A DNA stretch of 64,000 bases from Areca catechu (taxonomy: Eukaryota; Streptophyta; Magnoliopsida; Arecales; Arecaceae), in assembly GCA_021397845.1 (NCBI GenBank), contig CM038046.1, positions 66,544,021 to 66,608,020 of the forward strand. Direction: 5' to 3'. The notes beneath the pieces are model-generated. The model worked only from the letters and a program-made list of their open reading frames with translations, was not told where the DNA came from and did not search any database. This document shows, piece after piece, positions 23,556 through 34,354 of the stretch. How positions within the stretch are numbered: position 1 is the stretch's first letter; every line of letters starts with the position of its first letter. Both the position numbers and the translations under genes were made by a program.

Positions 23556-25314
23556 TGATGCGGGATGGTTACGATGTGGTGTAGGATGATTCAATTTTAG
23601 CCTAGATGATTTAGAGAGCAATGATCATAGTAAAGCAACTAACATAATAGATTGAAGAGAGTAAAGAAGGCAATTAACTACTTACCCGCAATCCGCTCCG
23701 CAAGCTATGAAGAATAAGGACTCGATGGCTAGGAAACCATCTAAGATCAGGCTATTCCATGTTTCAATTACCACATCCAATGAGAAAAGGATTGGTTACT
23801 TATCCTAATAGAGATTCACTTTGAATCGAGATGGATCTGCTGCTCGGTCGCTCAGATTTTGTAGTAGGATGAAGATCAGGACTCCAGATTTCAAATCCAT
23901 CATCAGATCTTGGTTCGGAAGCAAAGGATCCATCCTCTAAGGTCCTTGAATACCTAGGATCTGCCAAGAAGGTAGCAAACAAAACTTAAGATTGATGTAA
24001 TTTAGATTCGAAATGGAAAAATGAAAGGTTGGATGTGAAGAGCTAGAAGAAGATCGGTAGCAATTGTCGAATCTGGCAGAACCTCCACTCAAGGACCTCA
24101 CCACCTTGAGCTCTCAAGGACCTCCCCGTCTTGAGTTCTTAAGGACCTCCCAGTCATTAGAGAAAATCACTAAGCCTACCTAGCTTTGTGGAAAAAGATA
24201 GCATTTTATTTCATAATTCAATAATCAATAATTACAAAGGGTATGGGGTCCTATTTATAGAGTTCTTCACACATGAAGATATCATAGGACTCTTTTAAAT
24301 TTAAATTACATTTAAATTCAAACACTCCTTGAATTTCAAATTTGAATTGACTTGAGCGACAACTTGAGAAAATGTGCGAAAAAATGGCATGCTAATCCTT
24401 CCTTGATGCTAATCCTTCTTTATTTGGTGCTAATTTTTTTTTTATTCTCAATTGGCATCTCATCTCCTTGATCGGCAACATGGGATAAGAAACATTTGAA
24501 TTTGAACCCTCCACTTGAATTTGAAAAAGGTTTGCTTAATCCTCCCTTGATACTTGGATAAGACTTCATTTGAAATTTAGATGTAGTAGATAACTTCACT
24601 TATCTTGGACTCTTCCTTCCATTTAATTTTTGTGTAGATCATAGGTGGACGTTATCTAGAGTGGGCGACAAAAAATGAGGGAGGGTGCCAGATAAGAAGC
24701 AGAGTCCTTCTGCTTTACTCCTCTCAATTTAGCGCCTCCTTGAAATCTCAAATGGGCGATGAAAAATGGGATGGGGTGCCTCTTTTGGATAAAGATGGAT
24801 TTTGAATGTTGTCCCAATGTATGGATGTCTGGATGTCCGGATGTCTGAGTATCTAGATGTCTGGATGTCCGGATGTCTGAGTATCTAGATGTCTGGATGT
24901 CCGGATGTCTGAGTATCTAGTTGTCTGAATGTCTGAATGTCTGAATGAAAATTTGGACAACCCTTTTTTTACCTAGAATTGATCTACCAAGGTAATGACG
25001 ACTTGGGTCTTGGATACCTATGACATCCCTTAACTTATTCAAATACTAATTACAGGACTCAAACTAGACAATTCATCAAACAAAGCAAATTAATGCTATT
25101 TACAAGACTCTTAAACCAATTGATGGACTCAATGGACTCAATTGGTAACCCAACAACCCTAATTGACCAAATTACACTCTATTTGACCTAATTACAACTC
25201 AAAATAACTGGGACTCGAGTGTTCTTTGTGAAGAACACATGGACTTACTCATTGATGATCCAAAGTGAATTGGAAAAGGTTTGCTTCCTCTTCCTGGTTC
25301 TTGTGTCCCCACCA
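23556..25314 (-). repeat. Chromovirus 5' LTR (right)
   Basis: Direct repeat of 12398-14150. The 'ggatgtctggatgtccggat' minisatellite (about 24818-24950) is longer here than in the left LTR, with a 31-bp higher-order unit repeated three times. Confidence 0.93.
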
Positions 25315-25319
25315 GTGCC

Positions 25320-25624
25320 CCTCCATGGTCCTTTGGCGGCGGTGCGCCGCCCAAGGGAGGTGGCGTTGCCCCATTCCAACTGCCTCCGTACCTCCTGAAG
25401 CACCGTGGGCTTTGGCCATGGAGACGGTTTTCGACTGTTGGACCTCCCCTCTAAAGAGAGCTTGGCTTGAGGAGGAGGAGCTCGACTTCGGCTAGGGTGG
25501 ACTCGACCTCGAGGGAGCCGCCCGGCGAAGGAGCTTGAAGAGGGGGTCTGACATGGTAACTTTTTCCAACGCGACATCTGATTGGATCTGACAGGTGCTC
25601 TACGTCAACGATCCTACCTCATCA
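25320..25624 (-). repeat. Tat1 5' LTR, outer part
   Basis: Continuation of 11668-12397 beyond the chromovirus. It matches 2105-2285 of the left LTR (shared 'ggacctcccctctaaagaga' and 'aacttyttccaacryg'). It ends catca at 25624, followed by the duplication aatac. Confidence 0.85.
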
Positions 25625-26345
25625 AATACCATAGTGATGGAACGCCATCACTAATGGTAGGTCAGAAATAACCCTATCGCTAATACTAATTATTAGCGAT
25701 GAAAAAAGTGCAATTGCTAATAATAGATATTAGTGTTGGCTTAGGAAATGGTAACATTGTTGCTAATATGATTTTCTAGTTTTTTTAAAAAAATTAAAAA
25801 ATTAGTAACAAAATTTTGTCATTACTAATAACTGGCATCGCTAATGACTTATTATCGATGGCCTTAGCTATCGCAAATACCATGGATAATAATTTTTTAT
25901 ATTTTTTTATAAAATTAAAAAATTATGGTAAAATATTGCCCTTGGTAAAAATTTTCATCGCTAATAAATTATTATCGATGCCATTAGCCAACACTAATAC
26001 CATTGGTAATAATTTTTTAAATTATTTTTTAATAAATTGTAATTATATTTTTAAAACCTAGTTTTTAAATTATAATAACAAGTAATTATAGTAAATTAAG
26101 ACTAAAATGCCACAATCATAAATAAAAAATTATAAATAAAAACCAATTATATTATATTTATAATATAATTATACAATTTTATAAATTAACATTGCTTTAT
26201 AAATATTAAAAGTAAATATATGACATTATAAGAAAACAAAAAAATCATATGAGATCTTAGTTGTCGTCATCCTTCTCCTCATGTTGCTCTTGTATGTCCT
26301 CTCTAGTAGTCTATGGATGAGAGCTGGATGTCCTAGCATCCTGTA
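25625..26345 (-). mobile_element. CACTA-like transposon, right segment (subterminal repeats and possible transposase end)
   Basis: Resumes the element cut at 1529. It has repeated 'ttagcgatg' and 'catcgctaa' motifs in both orientations to about 26020, then an AT-rich spacer. On the minus strand 26345-26260 reads DARTSSSHP and REDIQEQHEEKDDDN before a stop, resembling the acidic tail that ends some plant CACTA transposases. No opposite terminus follows, so the element is truncated on this side. Confidence 0.55.
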
Positions 26346-27250
26346 ATGAATAAAAATAAAATATTATTAATAAGTTTCGATGTGGAAACGTATATATATT
26401 GATACAGAGGCATATATTTCGAAATACTCTTTCAATTTTCGAACTGATTATTCCTATGCATTCCATTCTATGATACGAAGCTATAGACATCCTTGGCCAT
26501 CGATAGATGGTTAGATTGAATTTTTATCCTCCTAGATCTTGTTTCTCGAATCTAATCGATCTCTTATTTAAGATACAAGATACAAGACAGATAGGAACCG
26601 ATCATTTTTTTGAGGTATAGGATGTCAGATGGTTAGGAGCCAATCACTTATCTAAAGCATAGGTTGCTCAACTACTCAAATAGATAGAAGCTAATTATTT
26701 ATTTGAGACACAAGATGCTTAATGATTAAGAGCCAATCACTTATTTGAAGCACAAGGCATCTGACAGCCGGAGCTAAAATACTTAATTACTTATCAAATA
26801 GGTGCCAACCACTTACCTAAGTCCGGTATAAAGTTTTATAATTTTATTTAACATGAAGCATATTTCTTTAAGTTGTTGGAGCTGTTATGACAAGATTGGT
26901 AAAGTGGTTATTAAGAAGTGTAACATAATACTTAACAAACCATTTCACAAACTAACCTCTTAATAGTATAATTGACTTAATAACTTTCTTAATGGTGTAA
27001 TCATTTTACAAATAGTTATAACCATTTAACCAACTCGGTCCTAAACCTCTATAAATAGAAAATCGAGGAAAACTCCGAGGGACCTTTGTCATATACCCTC
27101 TTTTCATTTTTTTCTTATTATTTTTCTTTTCTAAACTGACTTAAGCATCGAAGAATTCTTGCTTTAAAAATTAGTAGTCCAGGACTTCTTTTATAGGTTT
27201 ACATGCTGCTCAAGTTTATGTTGGAAGTCATCGGCTATTCCTTTAAAAAA
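26346..27250 (+). repeat. Degenerate LTR-like segment with internal repeats
   Basis: Contains three to four diverged copies of a roughly 62-bp unit ('gagccaatcacttatttgaa' type) at about 26570-26830, then ctctataaatagaaa at 27048-27062. Next comes ctgacttaagcatcgaagaa near 27131, resembling the ctgacttaggcatcggagtg motif of the Tat LTRs. It may be a solo or truncated Tat LTR; borders and target duplication were not found. Confidence 0.4.
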
Positions 27251-27873
27251 ATTTTAGATTTTAGAAAGCCTATTATCATCTTATTGGGCTTGAAGAGGTG
27301 CTGTAATTGTTCTTAATTAAACATATATTGCAAATAATATGGCTAGCGAAACTGGAATAATAGTTAGGCTATAGTCATGTAACTATAAAATTCATTCCAA
27401 AATCAGTTTCTCGGTTATACGGCAAAATAGATTTAACAGCATGTTTCATAAATTTTTACTATGAAAAATCGACTCGCATTCTCCCGCCCTTGGCTGGCTG
27501 ACAGGCGAAAAGAGGCGGGGAGGAGAGAGTATCCCGTCGCCTAGCAGCGCGAAGGAGCGGGTAACGGGATGCCGGCCCCTCCTTGCCTGGTCGGTATGAA
27601 GAAGGAAAGGTCGGAGGATCCCGGCCCGTGTTTTAACTGGCGGGTGAGGAGAAGAACATAAGGATGGAGGAAGACGTAGGGCCACGCATGAACACAGAAG
27701 GAAGAAGTGGAAGGAAGGAAAATAAAAGTAGAGAAAGAAGAAGAAAAAAAAAGGAGGAAAAGAGGGTAAAGGGTGGCGGGGGCATTTGACCGGCTGGCTG
27801 GCATGGATGGAAAAGTCGAGAGAAAGGGAAAGGAGGAGACGCAGCGTTCTCCTGAAAGGCATATTAGAACAGG
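27251..27873. other. No gene recognised; purine-rich plus strand
   Basis: AT-rich to about 27470, then GC- and purine-rich (many gga/gaa runs). The purine-rich character continues directly across the copia element at 34360-34420, which shows it is the pre-insertion context. Minus-strand open frames here are low-complexity and unsupported. Confidence 0.5.
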
Positions 27874-27878
27874 GGAAG

Positions 27879-28756
27879 TGTTAGAGGTTTGGAGGGAAAA
27901 ACCCAAAATTCCCTCCAAGCCATTCCTTTAGTCCCACATGGGAAAAGGAGAACATCCCAAAGATACTTAAATATGATCCCTCTTCCGTTTGGCCTTGCAC
28001 CGTCTTGAGCCACTCACACGCGCGCGCGCGGCCCGGCCCGGTTCGGTTCGGTTCGCACGCGCGGTCCGGTTCGCACGCGCGGCGGGGTGTGATTTTTTTT
28101 GCCCGATTTTCTTTTATTTATTTATTTTTTCTTTCCGTTCGGAGAGCCCGAGAATCCGTTCCCGTTCGGACTGCATCGCGTCGCGTCTTCTCCAATCATC
28201 GCGACTTCGGAAGAGCGGTCTTCTCCGAGCGTCGCGTCCTCCGCTGTACCGCGTCGCGTCTTCACCGAGCGGTGTCTCTTCCTCACGGTGTTTCTCCATC
28301 TATAAAAGGATGGAGTCAGATCACAGGTATGTATCTGGACCCTCTCTTCCTCTCTATATATTTTTTGTTTCCCGATCTAGAACTCTCCTGCGTTCTAGGT
28401 TTTCCTGTTTCCAGTTTTCTTTTTAATCTGGTTTTCACTACTGGGCGAAGCCGTTGTCAGTCCCTTCACAGTTGTGCCTGCAGGAGGGATACCCGGTTGT
28501 ATCTTGGGGCAGAGTTCTCGGATTGAATCCTGCACGAGGGCCGAGAATCGCCTTAGGACAGTGCCTCTGCACGCCTCCGGTCAGAAATCCTAAAACTCAA
28601 TTTATGATTCATAGTACATGTTTAAATTATTGTTTTACATAGGATAGATTCATTGTATTACTGTTCTGTATAGCACTGTTTAGTGTTTTAGGATAATATA
28701 GATAGATTTACATTTATTGTTTCTACTTTTATTTCACAGTACTATTTTTTATAACA
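27879..28756 (+). repeat. Copia 5' LTR with promoter
   Basis: 878 bp. TATA box tataaaa at 28301-28307, preceded by GC-rich sequence with a (CG)n run at 28018-28030. Transcription would start shortly downstream of the TATA box. Confidence 0.93.
28301..28307 (+). promoter_or_regulatory. TATA box in copia 5' LTR
   Basis: tataaaa within 'catctataaaaggatgg', conserved in the 3' LTR at 33899-33905. No second TATA of comparable quality lies nearby. Confidence 0.65.
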
Positions 28757-28898
28757 ATCTAAGGCGATTCTTGATGAAATAAAATAGAAAAAAAAAAAAA
28801 ATATTGTTTAATTAAATACATATGTTCTGATATTGATTATTAAAATTCTAAAACAAATATTTATTATTGTGCAGCTCTAGTTCTTAAATCACCTTGGT

Positions 28899-31800
28899 AT
28901 GGGTTCTGTGGATTCTTCTAGCCTTAAACCTGATAGATTTGATGGGAAGGGTTTTCTTAGATGGCAAGAACAAATGGAGGCCTGGTTAATTTCATTAGGT
29001 CTAATTTCTGCCCTAGGTAAAATCCTTCCATTTGAAACCAATTCCCAAGGTTCTGATGCAACTTCTAAGTCTCCTGAAGAAGTAGATTATCACTGTAGGT
29101 TTAGAATATTGAGTTGTCTTTCAGACAACCTATATGCAACCTATAGGAAATGCCAAACTTCTAAAGAACTCTGGGGTGCTTTAGAAGATACCTATATCAG
29201 AGATCATGAGGGGGCTATGAGATTTACCGTTTCTGACTTTCATAACTTTAGAATGGTAGATAACCAACCAATCAATGACCAGATCCATCATTTCCAAAAT
29301 CTTGTTCAAGAAATTCTTAGAGGAGGGTCTATCCTTGATGAAATGTATCAAGTTTCAAGTTTAATAGATAAACTTCCTCCATCATGGAATCAATTTGCCA
29401 AAAATATTAAAAGGACTCAAACCTCCCTGACCTTTAGGTCTCTTCTTCAATCCATCAGGATCGAAGATCAATATAGACTTAGAGAGATTCAAGAAAATCA
29501 ACTCAAGGCCAAAGTCAATCTTACCGAAGGTCAAAATCAAAATACTAAAGGCCAGAACTCTAGAGATTACAATTCTAATTATAAACCTAAGGGGAAAAAT
29601 TTTAAAGGAAAAGGAAAACATTTCCATCAAAACAATATCCATAGGCATAATAACATAAAATCCAAGGATCAAGGTGATGGAAGATTCTGCTTTGTCTGTG
29701 GAAGGGACAATCATATTGCTCCTCAATGTTTCTACCGGAAGAAGCAAAAGGTTGTCCATAAGAAGAAGAATGATACTAAGAACCAGAATCAATTCAAAAC
29801 TCAGGTCAATATGATTGAAGGAGAATCATCTTCTTTTAGGTCAGTCTCCTTCACCCCTTCAATAAATCTAACCTATTTTGATTACGAATGGTGGTTAGAT
29901 ACTGGTGCTAATATCCATGTTTGCACTGATAAAATCTGGTTTTCATCCTATCAGGGATCAAGTGAAAGAAGTGTAACAATGGGTGATGGAACAGCTGTTC
30001 AAGTTCTAGGATCAGGTCACATCAATCTAAAATTTATCTCAGGAAAATCTTTGATTCTTCGTGATGTACAGCATGTTCCAGCAATTAGAAGAAACCTAAT
30101 TAGTGGTTCTTTGCTTGTCCAGACAGGACTTAATGTTGTATTAGAATCAAATAAAGTTGTAATCTCCAGAGGAGATATGTTTATTGGCAAGGGCTTTGTA
30201 TCTGAAGGATTATTCAAATTAAGTGTAATAGCACCTGTTAATATCAATAAAATCTCTGGTTCTTCTTCTAAATCTACTGTGTTAAATTTTGAAGCTTGTG
30301 AAATTTGGCATGGCAGATTGGGTCATGTCAATCATCGATCAATCAAGAAAATGTCTGATCTTCTATTAATTCCTAAATTAAATATAGATCATAAATCAAA
30401 ATGTGAAATCTGTGTACAATCAAAACAACCTAGAAAACCATTCAAGCCAATAGAATTTAGATATTCCCAAATCTTAGAACTAATACATAGTGATGTTTGT
30501 GATTCTAATAGAACTCTAACACGTGGAGGTAGTCGTTATTTTGTCACTTTCATAGATGACTTTTCTAAGTACTGTTACACTTATCTTCTAAAAACTAAGG
30601 ATGAAGTTCTTAATAAATTTAAAATTTATAAAGCAGAAGCTGAGAATCAGTTAGAAAAAAGGATTAAAATCCTTAGATCAGATCGAGGAGGCGAGTACAC
30701 TTCAAATGAAATAAACCTTTTCTGTGAAGAAAATGGAATAATTCATGAAGTCACTGCTCCCTATTCACCTCAATCTAATGGTGTAGCAGAAAGAAAGAAC
30801 CGAACATTACTAGATATGATAAATGCAATGATCATTAGTTCAGGTGTTCTAGAAAATTTATGGGGAGAAGCTCTTCTCTCTGCTAATTACATCCTCAATA
30901 GAATACCTGCGAAAGATAAAGATAAAACCCCTTATGAAATTTGGAAGGGTCACAAACCTAGACTTAGTTACTTTAGAGTTTGGGGTTGCTTAGCTAAAGT
31001 AAGTATTCCTGAATCCAAAAGATTAAAAATAGGTCCTAAGACCGTAGATGCCATATTTATTGGTTATTCGTTGGATAGTAATACCTATAGATTCCTTGTT
31101 ATTAACTCGGAAATATCTTCAATATCAAATAATATAATAATTGAATCCAGAGATGCAACTTTCTTTGAAAATATTTTTCCTATGAAAAATAGAGTGTCTT
31201 ATCCAACGAATAATATTCCATCTTCTGTATCCTCAGTTGCAGATTTAACTCATGAACCCGAATCTGAACCTGAACCTAGATGGAGTAAAAGAATTAGAAC
31301 AGAAAAGAATTTTGGTGAAGGTTTTTTCACATATTTAATTGAAGATACTCCTTCTACTTATTTAGAAGCTTTGTCTTCTCCTGATGCACCTTTTTGGAAA
31401 GAGGCAATCAATAATGAGTTTGAATCTATTATTGAAAATAATACGTGGATTCTTACTAATTTACCTCCTGGAAACAAACCTTTAGGATGTAAATGGATTT
31501 TCAAGAAGAAAATGAGAACTGATGGAACAATAAAAAAATATAAAGCTAGACTTGTTGTTCAGGGATTTGGTCAAAAGGGTGGTATAGATTTCTTTGACAC
31601 ATATTCTCCTGTTGCTCATATCTCCACTATTAGAGTCATTCTAGCATTAGCTTCCATCTATAAACTCTATGTTCATCAAATGGATGTTAAGACTGCATTT
31701 TTGCATGGTGATCTAGATGAAGAGATCTACATGCATCAACCTGAAGGATTTTCTGTGCCAGGACAAGAAAATAAAGTCTGCAGGCTTGTAAAATCTCTTT

Positions 31801-32882
31801 ATGGATTGAAACAAGCACCTAAGCAATGGCATGAAAAATTTGACCAAGTGATCTTATCCTACGGATTTCATATTAATGAATCCGATAATTGTCTTTATCA
31901 AAAACAAGTTAATGATCAATTCATCTTTCTCTGTCTCTATGTTGATGACATTTTAATTCTTGCACCAGATTTGAATCTGGTTAATGATATCAAGAATTTT
32001 CTGTCTCATCATTTCAATATGAAAGATTTAGGTAATGCTGACTTAATCCTTGGAATGAAAATCATTCGAACTGTCGAATCGATTAGTTTATCTCAATCTC
32101 ATTATACTAACAAACTTATAGACAAATTTGGATATTCTAATTATTCAACAGTTTCTACACCTTTTGATCCATCTACTCATCTTACAAAGAACACTGGAAT
32201 ACCTATAAATCAAGAAAAATATGCACAAATTATTGGATCTCTAATGTATTTATCCAACCGGACTAGGCCTGATATTGCTTTCACTATTTCTAGACTTAGT
32301 AGATATACATCTAACCCTAGTTCAATTCATTGGAATGCATTAGAAAGAGTGTTCAGATACCTTAGAGGTACTACTGAGTATTCTCTATGCTTTACAGGTT
32401 ATCCAAATGTTCTTGAAGGTTATTGTGATGCAAATTGGATTTCTGACACCTTAGATGTCAAATCTACATCTGGCTATGTTTTTCTGTTAGGAGGTAGTGC
32501 CATATCGTGGCAATCAACTAAACAAACTATTTTAGCTAGGAGCACCATGGAAGCCGAGCTTATTGCTCTTGACTCTGCCTATACTGAAGCAGAATGGTTA
32601 AAAGAGCTTCTTACTGAGATCTCTATATCTTCTCCTATACCTCCAATTTCAATACATTGTGACTCTAGAGCTGCTATAGAATTTTGCAAAAAGAAGTTAA
32701 TAAATACTAAAGTAAGCAGACACATCAAATTAAGACAAAAGTCTGTTAAAAGAAAAGCAAAACTTCAAATTGTTTCTATAAGTCATGTAGCTACAGATAA
32801 TAACCTTGCTGACTGTCTTACAAAAGGCTTAAACAGGACTAAGGTCCTGATGTCATCGAGGGGGATGGGGCTTAGCCAATAA
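28899..32882 (+). CDS. Copia gag-pol polyprotein, intact
   Basis: 1327 residues in one frame, starting MGSVDSSSLKPDRFDGKGF. Gag (UBN2-type) spans about residues 1-220. A CCHC knuckle CFVCGRDNHIAPQC lies at about 264-277. The protease shows WWLDTGA near 330. The integrase zinc region is WHGRLGHVNH near 470 with CEICVQSKQ. The integrase core has HSDVC (about 530), RSDRGGEY (about 592) and NGVAERKN (about 629), giving D-D-E. RT shows LVVQGFGQKGGIDFFDTYSP, LDVKTAFL-type MDVKTAFLHGDL, and YVDDI at about 1013. RNase H shows CDANW near 1175 and STMEAELIAL near 1216. The product would be cut by its own protease and make cDNA in cytoplasmic particles. Domain order PR-INT-RT-RH is that of copia. Start chosen as the first ATG, 142 bp after the LTR. 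Confidence 0.95.
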   Translation: MGSVDSSSLKPDRFDGKGFLRWQEQMEAWLISLGLISALGKILPFETNSQGSDATSKSPEEVDYHCRFRILSCLSDNLYATYRKCQTSKELWGALEDTYIRDHEGAMRFTVSDFHNFRMVDNQPINDQIHHFQNLVQEILRGGSILDEMYQVSSLIDKLPPSWNQFAKNIKRTQTSLTFRSLLQSIRIEDQYRLREIQENQLKAKVNLTEGQNQNTKGQNSRDYNSNYKPKGKNFKGKGKHFHQNNIHRHNNIKSKDQGDGRFCFVCGRDNHIAPQCFYRKKQKVVHKKKNDTKNQNQFKTQVNMIEGESSSFRSVSFTPSINLTYFDYEWWLDTGANIHVCTDKIWFSSYQGSSERSVTMGDGTAVQVLGSGHINLKFISGKSLILRDVQHVPAIRRNLISGSLLVQTGLNVVLESNKVVISRGDMFIGKGFVSEGLFKLSVIAPVNINKISGSSSKSTVLNFEACEIWHGRLGHVNHRSIKKMSDLLLIPKLNIDHKSKCEICVQSKQPRKPFKPIEFRYSQILELIHSDVCDSNRTLTRGGSRYFVTFIDDFSKYCYTYLLKTKDEVLNKFKIYKAEAENQLEKRIKILRSDRGGEYTSNEINLFCEENGIIHEVTAPYSPQSNGVAERKNRTLLDMINAMIISSGVLENLWGEALLSANYILNRIPAKDKDKTPYEIWKGHKPRLSYFRVWGCLAKVSIPESKRLKIGPKTVDAIFIGYSLDSNTYRFLVINSEISSISNNIIIESRDATFFENIFPMKNRVSYPTNNIPSSVSSVADLTHEPESEPEPRWSKRIRTEKNFGEGFFTYLIEDTPSTYLEALSSPDAPFWKEAINNEFESIIENNTWILTNLPPGNKPLGCKWIFKKKMRTDGTIKKYKARLVVQGFGQKGGIDFFDTYSPVAHISTIRVILALASIYKLYVHQMDVKTAFLHGDLDEEIYMHQPEGFSVPGQENKVCRLVKSLYGLKQAPKQWHEKFDQVILSYGFHINESDNCLYQKQVNDQFIFLCLYVDDILILAPDLNLVNDIKNFLSHHFNMKDLGNADLILGMKIIRTVESISLSQSHYTNKLIDKFGYSNYSTVSTPFDPSTHLTKNTGIPINQEKYAQIIGSLMYLSNRTRPDIAFTISRLSRYTSNPSSIHWNALERVFRYLRGTTEYSLCFTGYPNVLEGYCDANWISDTLDVKSTSGYVFLLGGSAISWQSTKQTILARSTMEAELIALDSAYTEAEWLKELLTEISISSPIPPISIHCDSRAAIEFCKKKLINTKVSRHIKLRQKSVKRKAKLQIVSISHVATDNNLADCLTKGLNRTKVLMSSRGMGLSQ

Positions 32883-33470
32883 AGGATCTTCCAGCAGCGG
32901 GAACCCAACCTCTGTGATAGGAGATCCCTTGAAGGAGGTTCAATGTGGTAAAAACAAACTGATTGGTTGATCAGGGAGCACATGTAGTTTATTTAGCAGG
33001 AGTCTCTGACTCTAGCCCATCCCTATGATGATTAGTGCTCCTATGTAGTGTTTAGGAAGAGTTATCTCTGAATGAGTCCCGAGAGGTATTCCTCGAGATG
33101 TGACACTACACACATCCTTGGAGGGACTCACCTATGTGAGAATATCCGTATACGGCCGCGGCTAGAGACATAGGCAATCTCTAGAAATTCTCATGAAACA
33201 AATCAAGATGCTTGCACATGGCCATTAATGTGCAAACCCGCGACATGAGCTTCTATACTGTGAGTATTATAGTATAAATTTGATCTAACGGAACGTAGTT
33301 CAAGACCTGGTTCACTCCGCTCCCTTCAAATCAATACTATCAATGCTAAGTGAAGTGAACTTTAAAGGCACTTCATCAATTACACAGTATATGTACCCAG
33401 CAGTAAATATTTTTCTATTATGTTCTACTTGATTATTTATAATAAGTGAATTTTGAGTTTTGAGGGGGAT
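32883..33470 (+). other. Copia 3' untranslated region and polypurine tract
   Basis: No coding frame. Ends with tttgagggggat at 33459-33470, the likely plus-strand primer for second-strand synthesis. Confidence 0.7.
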
Positions 33471-34354
33471 TGTTAGAGGTTTGGAGGGAAAAACCCAAAA
33501 TTCCCTCCAAGCCATTCCTTTAGTCCCACATGGGAAAAGGAGAACATCCCAAAGACACTTAAATATGATCCCTCTTCCGTTTGGCCTTATACCATCTTGA
33601 GCCACTCACACGCGCGCGCGCGGCCCGGCTCGGCCCGGTTTGGTTCGCACGCGCGGTCCGGTCCGGTTCGCACGCGTGGTGTGGTGTGATTTTTTTTTGC
33701 CCGATTTTCTTTTATTTATTTATTTTTTCTTTCCGTTCGGAGAGCCCGAGAATCCATTCCCGTTCGGACTGCATCGCGTCGCGTCTTCTCCAATCGTCGC
33801 GACTTCGGAAGAGCGGTCTTCTCCGAGCGTCGCGTCCTCCGCTGTACCGCGTCGCATCTTCACCGAGCGGTGTCTCTTCCTCATGGTGTTTCTCCATCTA
33901 TAAAAGGATGGAGTCAGATCACAGGTATGTATCTGGACCCTCTCTTCCTCTCTATATATTTTTTGTTTCCCGATCTAGAACTCTCCTGCGTTCTAGGTTT
34001 TCCTGTTTCCAGTTTTCTTTTTAATCTGGTTTTCACTGCTGGGCGAAGCCGTTGTCAGTCCCTTCACAGTCGTGCCTGCAGGAGGGATACCCGGTTGTAT
34101 CTTGGGGCAGAGTTCTCGGATTGAATCCTGCACGAGGGCCGAGAATCGCCTTAGGACAGTGCCTCTGCACGTCTCCGGTCAGAAATCCTAAAACTCAATT
34201 TATGATTCATAGTACATGTTTAAATTATTGTTTTACATAGGACAGAATCATTGTATTACTGTTCTGTATAGCACTGTTTAGTGTTTTAGGATAATATAGA
34301 TAGATTTACATTTATTGTTTCTACTTTTATTTCACAGTACTATTTTTTATAACA
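33471..34354 (+). repeat. Copia 3' LTR
   Basis: 884 bp, near-identical to 27879-28756. Most differences cluster in the GC-rich stretch 33590-33700. Confidence 0.93.

Larger units (their letters stand above)
12398..25314 (-). mobile_element. Chromovirus (Ty3/gypsy with chromodomain), minus strand, nested in Tat1 LTR
   Basis: LTRs 12398-14150 and 23556-25314 (about 1.75 kb each), duplication gtgcc at 12393-12397 and 25315-25319, LTR ends TG...CA. An initiator-Met-type primer site (TGGTATCAGAGCC on the minus strand) adjoins the right LTR. Minus-strand order: gag, protease, RT, RNase H, integrase, chromodomain. LTRs of this length, the tRNA-Met site and the C-terminal chromodomain suggest the Tekay/Del-like branch. 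The element is 12.9 kb including the nested 3.6-kb non-autonomous element in its integrase. Multiple stops and lost active-site residues make it non-functional. Confidence 0.92.
1535..25624 (-). mobile_element. Tat1: Ty3/gypsy Tat-lineage retrotransposon, minus strand, split by a nested chromovirus
   Basis: LTRs at 1535-2285 (3' LTR) and 11668-12397 plus 25320-25624 (5' LTR, interrupted). The 5-bp duplication aatac lies at 1530-1534 and 25625-25629. Without the chromovirus the element is about 11.2 kb. On the minus strand the order is primer site, gag, protease, reverse transcriptase, RNase H, a second RNase H, integrase; then a tandem-repeat block and an antisense (plus-strand) accessory gene before the 3' LTR. 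The double RNase H and antisense gene place it in the Tat group. All coding parts carry stops and frameshifts, so it is not autonomous. Confidence 0.88.
27879..34354 (+). mobile_element. Complete Ty1/copia retrotransposon
   Basis: LTRs 27879-28756 and 33471-34354 with perfect TGTTA...TAACA ends and duplication ggaag at 27874-27878 and 34355-34359. By eye the LTRs differ at only about 15-20 positions plus small indels in the GC-rich start region. The single gag-pol frame 28899-32882 is uninterrupted. This is the youngest-looking element in the window and the only one that could be autonomous. No standard tRNA-Met primer site follows the 5' LTR ('atctaaggcgattcttgatg'), so the primer is unassigned. 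A purine tract tttgagggggat abuts the 3' LTR. Confidence 0.95.

Noticed and set aside
25816..26061. 81-codon frame
   Set aside because: Made of CACTA subterminal repeats; AT-rich low complexity.
27989..28526. Frames of 145 and 173 codons at the start of the copia element, repeated at 33581-34124
   Set aside because: They lie in the LTRs over the promoter; low-complexity Arg/Ser-rich translation and a TATA box within.
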